NCBI GenBank assembly: GCA_903868035.1
Contig: CAIPTQ010000104.1
Coordinates: forward strand, 1-25,521
Direction: 5' to 3'
Source of the DNA: an uncultured Phycisphaerales bacterium
GTDB lineage: Bacteria; Planctomycetota; Phycisphaerae; WQYP01
DNA length: 25,521 nt
The number at the start of each line of letters is the position of its first letter. The first letter of the stretch is position 1. Of the stretch, positions 1-6,410 are shown one piece after another. Under the pieces are notes generated by a model, which worked only from the letters and a program-made list of their open reading frames with translations, did not search any database and had not been told where the DNA came from. A program made the translations under genes and the position numbers.

Positions 1-1770
1 CTGGTACACGGGCAGGACACGGTGATCGTGCGCTATATGTTGTTGCCCGGTACGGCGGGCCAACACGTCCCGGTGCGGTTGCAGGTGCAGCCGATGCTCG
101 CGGGGCGGGATTTTCATGGGACGATCCAACTGCATCAGCGGCCGTGGTGGACGATTGTGAACGGGAATGGCGGAGGGGGGGGCGGGGCGGCGGGAGAGCA
201 TACGATTGTGCTCTCCGCGCCGGAGTGTCCGGTGCGGCTGGTGCTCTCGCACAATGCCGACAAGTTCCATGTGAATGCCTGCTGGTGGTACAACTTCACG
301 TTCCGGCTCGAGCGGCAGCGCGGGTATCCCGATCGCGAGGATCTGTGGACGCCGGGATTCCTGGAATACACGCTGACGCCGGGCGTGCCGGTGGGATTTA
401 TTGCGTCCACCAAGGGGGTGACGTGGCTGCGGCAGGAGGATTTGGTGGCGGAAGCGGGGACGCGCCGGCAGCGGCTGGCGCACGCGTTTGACGCGGTGGA
501 CGCCAGGGATGAGCTGCTCGCGACGCTGTCGGTGGCGGCGGATCAGTTTGTGGTGCATCGCGTGGCGGGCGGGGAGGCCAAGGACAGTACGGCTGGGGCG
601 TCGGTGATCGCCGGCTATCCCTGGTTTGAGGATTGGGGCCGCGACACCTTCATCTCGCTGGGCGGCCTCACGCTGGTGACCGGCCTGCATGATGTCGCCC
701 GCACCATCCTGGCCACCTTCGCCGACCACCTTCGCCGCGGCCTGCTGCCCAACCGCTTCCCGGACAAGTCCTTCACCCCGGACTACAACACCGTCGATGC
801 CTCCATGTGGTTTGTCCATGCCGCCTACCAATACTGGCGCTACACCGGGGACGTCGCCTTCCTCACCAAATACCTCTACCCCAAGCTCTGCGAAATCATG
901 GAGTGCTACCGCGACGGCACCGACTTCGGCATCCGCATGGACCGCGACGGCCTCATCCGCGCCGGCGACGGCAACCACCAGCCCACCTGGATGGACGCCA
1001 AAATCGGCGACTGGGTCGTCACCCCCCGCCATGGCAAGCCCGTGGAAATCAACGCCCTCTGGTACTCCAACCTGCGCGTCATGGCCCTGCTGGCGGCCCA
1101 GGCGAAGGATGAGCCGCGGGCCCGCGCCTTCGCGGCCCTGGCCGATCGCGTGGCGGGCGTGTTTGAGCGGACGTATTTCAACGCCCAGACGAAATGCCTC
1201 AACGATGTGGTGGGTGACGATGGGGTGCCGGATGCATCGATCCGGCCCAACCAGTTGATGGCGGTGTCACTGCCGTTTTCGCCGCTCTCCGCCGCGACGC
1301 AAACCGCGGTCGTGCTGGCCTGCCAAAAATATCTCCTCACGCCGATGGGGATGCGGACGCTGGCCCCGCCCCCGCCTCCGGGTTCGCCGGCATACCACGG
1401 CCACTGCGTGGGCGACCAGCGGGCTCGCGACATGGCCTATCACCAGGGCACCGTCTGGCCCTGGCTGCTGGGCCCCTTCGTCACCGCCTACGTCAAGGTG
1501 CGCGCGCAGGCCGCGGGCGTAACCGCGGCGCGGGCCGAGGCGCGGGCGTTCCTCGCGCCGTTCCGCGCGCATCTGCACAAGGCCGGCGGCGGCGGCTTGG
1601 GGTCGATCTCGGAGATTGCCGACGGGGATGCGCCACACGCGCCGCGCGGGTGCCCCGCCCAGGCCTGGAGCGTCGCGGAAGTGCTGCGGGCGTATTATGA
1701 GGATGTGCTGGGCCGCGGGCCAAGGTGGCCGCATGAGGCGGAGCGGGCATTGCATGCGGCGACGGTGTAG
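1..1770 (+). CDS. Glycogen debranching enzyme (GH133, amylo-alpha-1,6-glucosidase), 5'-truncated by the window edge
   Basis: The reading frame is open from base 1, so the gene starts upstream; the first in-window start codon (GTG at 22) is probably internal. The product hydrolyses alpha-1,6 branch points of glycogen in the cytoplasm. Counting from that GTG, residues 1-180 match the end of the N-terminal beta-rich domain of bacterial debranching enzymes. The (alpha/alpha)6 catalytic domain follows, with WFEDWGRDTFISLGGL at 201-216 and, downstream, TWMDAKIGDW, EINALWYSNLRVMALL, HQGTVWPWLLGPF and SEIADGDAPHAPRGCPAQAW, all hallmarks of GH133. The Asp of TWMDA and the Glu of SEIADGD are the likely acid/base pair (family knowledge). 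Oddities are a glycine stretch (NGNGGGGGGAAG) encoded by a G8 run at 175-182, a PPPPPGSP loop after the TLA motif, and an abrupt change of codon style near base 660 from G-ending to C-ending codons. It ends 2 bp from the convergent doxX-like gene. Confidence 0.93.
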   Translation: MVHGQDTVIVRYMLLPGTAGQHVPVRLQVQPMLAGRDFHGTIQLHQRPWWTIVNGNGGGGGGAAGEHTIVLSAPECPVRLVLSHNADKFHVNACWWYNFTFRLERQRGYPDREDLWTPGFLEYTLTPGVPVGFIASTKGVTWLRQEDLVAEAGTRRQRLAHAFDAVDARDELLATLSVAADQFVVHRVAGGEAKDSTAGASVIAGYPWFEDWGRDTFISLGGLTLVTGLHDVARTILATFADHLRRGLLPNRFPDKSFTPDYNTVDASMWFVHAAYQYWRYTGDVAFLTKYLYPKLCEIMECYRDGTDFGIRMDRDGLIRAGDGNHQPTWMDAKIGDWVVTPRHGKPVEINALWYSNLRVMALLAAQAKDEPRARAFAALADRVAGVFERTYFNAQTKCLNDVVGDDGVPDASIRPNQLMAVSLPFSPLSAATQTAVVLACQKYLLTPMGMRTLAPPPPPGSPAYHGHCVGDQRARDMAYHQGTVWPWLLGPFVTAYVKVRAQAAGVTAARAEARAFLAPFRAHLHKAGGGGLGSISEIADGDAPHAPRGCPAQAWSVAEVLRAYYEDVLGRGPRWPHEAERALHAATV

Positions 1771-1772
1771 GG

Positions 1773-2309
1773 TTACGCGCGGCGTTCGGGCTGATCGAGG
1801 GGTTGGGGGCCGTGGGACCAAAGAGAGCGTTTGAAGAGGAGGGCGTCGAGGCTGACGAGGCCGGCACCGGTGAGCAGCAGCGCCACGCTCATGGTGATCA
1901 GCGTGATGTTAAAGGCATAGCCTGGATGCATGGCCCCGGGGACATCCTTCACGGGCGTGCCCATGAAGCCGTTCTTGCCGTGGACCGTGGCGATCGCGAC
2001 GAGCATCGTGACCATGATGGGGAGTGTGGCCAGCCGGGTCAGCAGGCCGAGCAGGACGAACAGGCCGCCGAAGAATTCACCGCAGGCGGCCATCCAGGCC
2101 CAGGCGGCCGCGGGCAGGTACGGGAGTTTCATCATTTCCATGGCATGGGTCCAATTCGTCATGCCGCTGCCGCCGAAGGCCCCGAAGAGTTTCTGCGCGC
2201 CGGAGTAGACGAAGATGCCGCCGAGTACGAGACGCAGCACCAAAAGGCCCAAACTGTTGGCAAAAGCCCAGTTGCCCTGGCGGGCGGAAGGAGACAGAGG
2301 CGTGGTCAT
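1773..2309 (-). CDS. DoxX family membrane protein
   Basis: A 178-residue integral membrane protein of the DoxX family. Four hydrophobic segments lie at about 19-37, 69-90, 93-110 and 132-154. The LRLVLGGIFVYSGAQKL stretch in the first helix and the GEFFGGLFVLLGLLTRLA stretch in the second are typical of DoxX proteins. Family members are linked to quinone-dependent redox or to sulfur and oxidative-stress metabolism, but the biochemical role of this one cannot be read from sequence. It is the last gene of the minus-strand series and ends 2 bp from the stop of the convergent debranching enzyme gene, leaving no room for a separate terminator. The upstream neighbour ends 57 bp before its ATG, so co-transcription with the zinc-ribbon protein is possible. 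Confidence 0.88.
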   Translation of the reverse strand: MTTPLSPSARQGNWAFANSLGLLVLRLVLGGIFVYSGAQKLFGAFGGSGMTNWTHAMEMMKLPYLPAAAWAWMAACGEFFGGLFVLLGLLTRLATLPIMVTMLVAIATVHGKNGFMGTPVKDVPGAMHPGYAFNITLITMSVALLLTGAGLVSLDALLFKRSLWSHGPQPLDQPERRA

Positions 2310-2366
2310 GGGAAACTCCGCGCGAGAAACAACAGCATCATAGGCGCAGGGGCGGGGATTGTCAGA

Positions 2367-3131
2367 TCACAGGTGTGGCACCATCACGGCCCAAAAGTAG
2401 ATCGACGCCAGCATGCCCAGCGCGCCCAGGATCAATCCCGCAATCGCCAGGCCCGAGCGGTTGGTCTGGCCGGTGGACGGGTTGGTGTTCCGCAGCGCGA
2501 CAATGCCGAAGATCAGCGCCAATATCGGCGGCACGACGAACACAAAGCCCAGCAGCACCGACACAATCCCCAACACCAGGCTCGTCACCGCCGCGGCGTT
2601 CGTGCCGGCCATGGCATCGCCGACGGTCCCCTCCATGGTGAACGGCAGCCCGCACTCCTGGCAGTTGTTGCAACTGAGGATGTTGTTCCGCAGGCAGCGC
2701 GGGCAGCGGATGAAGCGGTCCCCGCTCCCCGCGGCGCCGATGATCTGCGGGGCCTTGTGCCCGGCGGCGGCATAGGCATGCACGGGGTGCGGGTCCTGCT
2801 TGATGATCTGGCCCGAGGTCGGGTCGATCAGGCGGCCGCGGTAATCCAGCAGCGGGATGACGATGGCGTTGCCGCAGGTGGGGCACGTGCCGGATTGCCC
2901 CGCCTGGGATTCAACGCCTTCCAGGCGGCTCGAACAATACGAGCAGAGGAAGCCGTACCGCCGTCCGGAGAAGCCCGCCGGGCGAAGCAGCGGGCGGTAG
3001 CCCTGTGGCAGGGCGGGGGGCGCGACGGGGACGCCTGTTTGCGGTGCCGGGGTTTGGGGGAATGCGGGTACGGGTGGCTCCGGCGGTGGGCCGGCGGCAG
3101 GCGGCGGGGAATTGGGCGGTTGCTCGCTCAT
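2367..3131 (-). CDS. Zinc-ribbon / DUF4190-like membrane protein with proline-rich N-terminus
   Basis: A 254-residue protein of unknown function. Residues 5-51 are a disordered proline-rich tail. Two pairs of CxxC knuckles follow (C63/C66 and C83/C86), forming one probable zinc ribbon, and a second cysteine cluster lies at C143/C146 with C154, C157 and C160. Between the clusters is the short soluble segment LLDYRGRLIDPTSGQII. The C-terminal 75 residues hold hydrophobic segments at about 182-212 and 226-249 with the pattern LVLGIVSVLLG...LALIFGIVALRNTNP...SGLAIAGLILGALGM, which is typical of DUF4190. The predicted topology is cytoplasmic zinc ribbons on a membrane hairpin. Such proteins are common and uncharacterised. 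It lies between hpnH and the doxX-like gene on the same strand; the 139-bp upstream gap leaves room for its own promoter. Confidence 0.78.
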   Translation of the reverse strand: MSEQPPNSPPPAAGPPPEPPVPAFPQTPAPQTGVPVAPPALPQGYRPLLRPAGFSGRRYGFLCSYCSSRLEGVESQAGQSGTCPTCGNAIVIPLLDYRGRLIDPTSGQIIKQDPHPVHAYAAAGHKAPQIIGAAGSGDRFIRCPRCLRNNILSCNNCQECGLPFTMEGTVGDAMAGTNAAAVTSLVLGIVSVLLGFVFVVPPILALIFGIVALRNTNPSTGQTNRSGLAIAGLILGALGMLASIYFWAVMVPHL

Positions 3132-3270
3132 CCTTCAATCACGTGAGGGGCCAGGATACCGAGGGCAGCGACCAGGGCTGCATGATGAATGAATTGTACG
3201 ATCAAGGGTGGCGGCGCGAAAGTAGCCCATCTATGAGCAAGCCTTTGTCAAGCCCGGGCCGCGAATTTTG

Positions 3271-4416
3271 TCACACAATCTCCGCCGGCTCATGCTCCCG
3301 ATCCGGCGGCCGGTTGGTCCGGCCGCCCACCGTCAGCGCCACCCGCGCCCCCGGCGCCGCCGCCGGCACTTCCTCCAGCGCCGCCAGCGCCGCCTCGTTG
3401 GGATGCCGGCGGAAGAGCATTCCCCGGATGCACGCCCACAGCCCCCGCGCGCTCCCGAACGTGTCATCCACCGCCGACGCCTCATGCCCCGAATGCACCA
3501 TGCAATTGGTACACTTGGGATTTCCCGACTCGGCCCCAAACTGCTCCCACGCCGTGGCCTGAATCAATTCCTTAAACGTGTCCGCATACCCGTCCTGCAA
3601 CAGATAGCACGGCTTCTGCCAGCCAAAAATGTTATACGTCGGCATGCCCCAGGGCGTGCATTGATACTCGCGCTTGCCCATCAGGTATTCGAGAAACAGC
3701 ACCGACTGGTTGAAGCGCCAGTGTTTTTTCCGATTCGAGAGTATCTTCGTAAAAAGCGTCCGGGTCTTCGCCTTGCCCAGAAAGTGTTCCTGGTCCGGGG
3801 CCTTGTCATACGAGTAGCCCGGCGAGAGCATCATGCCCTCCACGCCGAGGCGCATCATTTCATCGAAGAAAGCGCGCACCGCCCCGGCGTCGGCGCCCTC
3901 GAACAGCGTGGTGTTCGTGGTCACGCGGAACCGGCGCGCGATCGCCAGCCGCATCCCCGCCAGGGCCTTCGCATACGCCCCCTCCCGGCACACCGCAAAA
4001 TCATGCTGTTCCGGCAGGCCATCCAGATGCACCGAAATGGTCAGGTATTGGCTCGGCGTGAACAGGTCGAGTTTCTTTTCCAGCAGCAGCGCGTTGGTAC
4101 ACAGATACACATACTTCTTCCGCTCCACCAGCCCCGCCACAATCTCCTGGATCTGCGGATGCAGCAGCGGCTCGCCCCCGGGCAGCGACACCATCGGCGC
4201 GCCGCACTCCTCCACGGCGTGGAAGCATTGTTCGGGGGTGAGCTGTTGCTTGAGGATATGGGCGGGGTACTGGATTTTCCCGCAGCCGGCACAGGCGAGG
4301 TTGCAGCGGAACAGCGGTTCGAGCATGAGAACCAGCGGATAGCGCCGGCGGCCGCGCAGCTTCTGCCCCAGGACGTACGTGGCGACGGTCCACATCTGGG
4401 AAAGCGGAACGGGCAT
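3271..4416 (-). CDS. hpnH: HpnH-type radical SAM enzyme (adenosylhopane synthase)
   Basis: A 381-residue radical SAM protein. HpnH couples the 5'-deoxyadenosyl radical to diploptene to give adenosylhopane, the first step of side-chain elaboration in hopanoid synthesis. The [4Fe-4S] motif CxxxCxxC is C38, C42 and C45 (RCNLACAGCGKIQYPAHIL), followed by the SAM-contacting SLPGGEP at 77-83 and VYLCTNALLL. The C-terminal DUF3463 region carries YQCTPWGMPTYNIFGWQKPC and KCTNCMVHSGHEASAV, as in authentic HpnH. The ATG at 4416 is chosen because MPVPLSQMWTVATYVL is the family's usual N-terminus, a GGAG lies just upstream, and an extension to 4587 would overlap vapC. No squalene-hopene cyclase or other hpn gene is in the window. 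The last 30 residues are divergent. A related radical SAM enzyme with DUF3463 but another substrate is a weaker alternative. Confidence 0.88.
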   Translation of the reverse strand: MPVPLSQMWTVATYVLGQKLRGRRRYPLVLMLEPLFRCNLACAGCGKIQYPAHILKQQLTPEQCFHAVEECGAPMVSLPGGEPLLHPQIQEIVAGLVERKKYVYLCTNALLLEKKLDLFTPSQYLTISVHLDGLPEQHDFAVCREGAYAKALAGMRLAIARRFRVTTNTTLFEGADAGAVRAFFDEMMRLGVEGMMLSPGYSYDKAPDQEHFLGKAKTRTLFTKILSNRKKHWRFNQSVLFLEYLMGKREYQCTPWGMPTYNIFGWQKPCYLLQDGYADTFKELIQATAWEQFGAESGNPKCTNCMVHSGHEASAVDDTFGSARGLWACIRGMLFRRHPNEAALAALEEVPAAAPGARVALTVGGRTNRPPDREHEPAEIV

Positions 4417-4461
4417 AAGGCTCCAGGGTCCGGGGCAACGAGGCATACCACAAAGATCAAG

Positions 4462-4491
4462 ATGATACCGGGGTGGGGAGGTGAAATCCAA
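4462..4491 (-). promoter_or_regulatory. Possible promoter of hpnH
   Basis: On the minus strand, TTGGAT (4491-4486) and TATCAT (4467-4462) are separated by 18 bp. Each matches the sigma-70 consensus only partly. The predicted start would lie about 40 nt upstream of the hpnH ATG, inside the 155-bp gap after vapC. Weak evidence. Confidence 0.3.
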
Positions 4492-4571
4492 ATAATTCGG
4501 GATTGGTTGTTGGGCGCGGCTGTTGGCGCACATGATATTGGCCCAACTCATGGGCCTGGAAATTCTGGTGC

Positions 4572-5003
4572 TCAGGCTTGGGTCCAATCCTCGACGCGTA
4601 GGTTGGGAACCTTCTGAAAATCCTGGAGATTTCGCGACAGAAGCAAGCCGCCGCGTACGAGTACGATGGCCGCGATTTTCAGGTCGGATGCTCCCAGTTT
4701 GAGCCGTAGCGAACGCAGCCGCTCATACTCTTCGTCCGCGGGTTCATCGAATGGCAGCACATTGGCCCGGCGCCAATCGTCAAGATGCTTGAGCAGCCGC
4801 TTATAGGCTTCGACGCGGTCGGTTCGGGTCCGCGCTTTCGCCAGATAGGTGAACCAACCGCGTGTTTGTTCCTCGTACGTGATGATGGTCGTGCCGACAA
4901 AGCGATCATGGGGCAGCCCGACCATGCGGCGGCGCAATATCGCGGCGGCGGGACTCGCGGGGCGTTGGGCGATGGAGAGAGTATCGGTGTCGAGGATGAT
5001 CAT
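4572..5003 (-). CDS. PIN-domain toxin, VapC-like ribonuclease
   Basis: A 143-residue PIN-domain protein, the usual size for a VapC toxin, which cleaves RNA with a metal-binding acidic cluster. Visible motifs are the N-terminal IILDTD (D5, D7), the central TIITYEEQ with E44/E45, GASDLKIAAIVL (D107) and the C-terminal LLLSRNLQDFQKVPNLRVEDW (N125, D128), which together make a complete PIN active site. Its ATG overlaps the stop of the upstream small gene by 4 bp (ATGA), the translational coupling typical of antitoxin-toxin pairs. It is therefore probably the toxin of a type II module inserted between rodA and hpnH. Nothing suggests inactivation. Confidence 0.85.
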   Translation of the reverse strand: MIILDTDTLSIAQRPASPAAAILRRRMVGLPHDRFVGTTIITYEEQTRGWFTYLAKARTRTDRVEAYKRLLKHLDDWRRANVLPFDEPADEEYERLRSLRLKLGASDLKIAAIVLVRGGLLLSRNLQDFQKVPNLRVEDWTQA

Positions 5004-5236
5004 TTGCTTCGCTTATTGCGGGATGCTTTTCGGGCGCCGGGACGCTGGGCCTCGCGCCACTTGCGACCGTAACTCATGGCTTCGTCGAATGCCGGATCGT
5101 CGGCAAAGCTGCCCCAAATGTTCAGGAGCCACTCTTTATTGGTGGCAGGCGCGGGATTCCCTTGGCGCTGGGACGTGAGCGTTTTCACCTGCTTTTCGAG
5201 GGCGTCGAGGCGTCTTTCAATTTCTATGGCCGTCAT
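5000..5236 (-). CDS. Putative antitoxin partner of the VapC-like toxin
   Basis: A 78-residue, highly charged small protein. The N-terminal half (IEIERRLDALEKQVKTL) is a predicted amphipathic or coiled-coil helix. The C-terminal half (FADDPAFDEAMSYGRKWREA) resembles the toxin-wrapping tails of VapB-type antitoxins, where a GxxxW/R segment blocks the PIN active site. No AbrB, MetJ/Arc or Phd DNA-binding domain is recognisable, so any autoregulation would be unusual. A strong AAAGGAG ribosome binding site lies 7-8 nt before the ATG. Its stop overlaps the toxin start (ATGA), and the position upstream of the toxin is the canonical order. Assignment is by context rather than by homology to a named family. 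Confidence 0.68.
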   Translation of the reverse strand: MTAIEIERRLDALEKQVKTLTSQRQGNPAPATNKEWLLNIWGSFADDPAFDEAMSYGRKWREAQRPGARKASRNKRSK

Positions 5237-5261
5237 GGGCGGACTCCTTTGATCGCATCAG

Positions 5262-5267
5262 ATTATA
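5262..5267 (-). promoter_or_regulatory. -10 element of the antitoxin-toxin module
   Basis: A perfect TATAAT on the minus strand lies 25 nt upstream of the antitoxin ATG, in the 57-bp gap after rodA. No good -35 hexamer is visible at 16-18 bp spacing. It suggests that the module has its own promoter and does not rely on read-through from the cell-wall genes. Confidence 0.42.
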
Positions 5268-5293
5268 GCGGAATCAGGCCGGTGGTGCATTGC

Positions 5294-6406
5294 TTATGAC
5301 CGGCGAACCGACACATTCACCAGCAACCCCGCCGCCAGCAGCGACGTCAGCAGCGATGACCCCCCATACGACACGAACGGCAGCGCCACGCCGACCACCG
5401 GCATGTTCCCCACCGTCATGTGCAGGTTGATCGCGGCCTGGAACAAAATCGTGCAGGCCAGCCCCACCACCAAAAGCCGCCCATACAAATCGCGCGTGGA
5501 GGAGGCGATTTCCACCGCGGCGGCCAAAAAGCCCAGGTAGAAGAGGATAATGAGCGTACAGCCCAGGAAACCCCACTCGGCGCCGATGACGGCGAAAATG
5601 AAATCGGTGTACGCCTCGGGCAGCAACCCCTGGCGGATGGGCCGCGCCCCTTCGCCCCCCTGCCCGGTGGCCCCCCCCGAGGCGATGGCGATCTGCGACT
5701 GATACGCCTGGAAGCCCGGCCCCGAGCGGTGCGCCTCGTCGGCCCGGCCGATCACTTCCTTGATCTGGGAGATGATCCGCTGCTGCTGATAGGGCCGCAG
5801 GAACGGGAACGCCCCGGGCATGGCCAGAAGCGCGACCAGCGCGATGACGGCCAGATGCCGCATCCGCGCCCCGGCGGCCAGCAGCATGGCGTAGAGCACG
5901 AGGGGGAAGAGCAGGGCGGTACCGAGGTCCGGCTCGACGAGGATGAGCGCGGCGGGGACCAGCGCCAGGCCGAAGGGGATGATGAGGCCCTCGAGGGTGC
6001 GCAGATTTTTCGCGTAGCGCAGATGCCACGCCAGTACCAGCACCAACGCTATCTTGGCCAACTCCGAGGGTTGCAGTTGCGTGCCCCCCGGCCCGCCGAA
6101 GGGCAGCACGAACCACCGGTGCGTGTACGCCACCTCCGGGGCGAAAAAAACCGCCACCAGCAGCATGATCGTCAGGCCGTAGAACGCGTAGGCCATGCGC
6201 CCCAGAAAGTTGTAGTGCGGGAGCAGGGCGAGGAACACCACCCCCGCGCCGATGAGGAGCCAGAGGTCCTGCTTGGCGGCGCGCTCCGGCGAGGCCAGTT
6301 GCAGCGCCCACAGCGACGCGGTACATAGCAGCCCGACACAAATAAACACCGGCCACGCCGCCCGGGTGGTCAAAACGCGGAGGAGGATTTTTTTGAGGGT
6401 ACGCAT
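5294..6406 (-). CDS. rodA: RodA, SEDS-family peptidoglycan glycosyltransferase
   Basis: A 370-residue polytopic protein of the SEDS family, the size of well-studied RodA proteins. RodA polymerises lipid II into glycan strands for lateral wall growth, in complex with PBP2. SEDS signatures in order are QPSELAKIALVLVLAW (112-127), VEPDLGTALLFPLV (157-170), FQAYQSQIAIASGG (232-245), LLPEAYTDFIFAVIGAEWG (261-279, with the conserved Asp268), and NMPVVGVALPFVSYGGSSLL (334-353). The ATG at 6406 is chosen over an upstream in-frame start at 6442 because it leaves the usual few-nucleotide gap after the mrdA stop and gives an N-terminus of normal length; the longer version would overlap mrdA by 32 bp. 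It is translationally linked to mrdA. No disruption is seen. Confidence 0.93.
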   Translation of the reverse strand: MRTLKKILLRVLTTRAAWPVFICVGLLCTASLWALQLASPERAAKQDLWLLIGAGVVFLALLPHYNFLGRMAYAFYGLTIMLLVAVFFAPEVAYTHRWFVLPFGGPGGTQLQPSELAKIALVLVLAWHLRYAKNLRTLEGLIIPFGLALVPAALILVEPDLGTALLFPLVLYAMLLAAGARMRHLAVIALVALLAMPGAFPFLRPYQQQRIISQIKEVIGRADEAHRSGPGFQAYQSQIAIASGGATGQGGEGARPIRQGLLPEAYTDFIFAVIGAEWGFLGCTLIILFYLGFLAAAVEIASSTRDLYGRLLVVGLACTILFQAAINLHMTVGNMPVVGVALPFVSYGGSSLLTSLLAAGLLVNVSVRRS

Positions 6407-6410
6407 CAGC

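Noticed and set aside
4417..4587. A longer hpnH start at 4587
   Set aside because: The extra 57 residues are not family-like and would overlap vapC; MPVPLSQMWTV at 4416 is the usual start.
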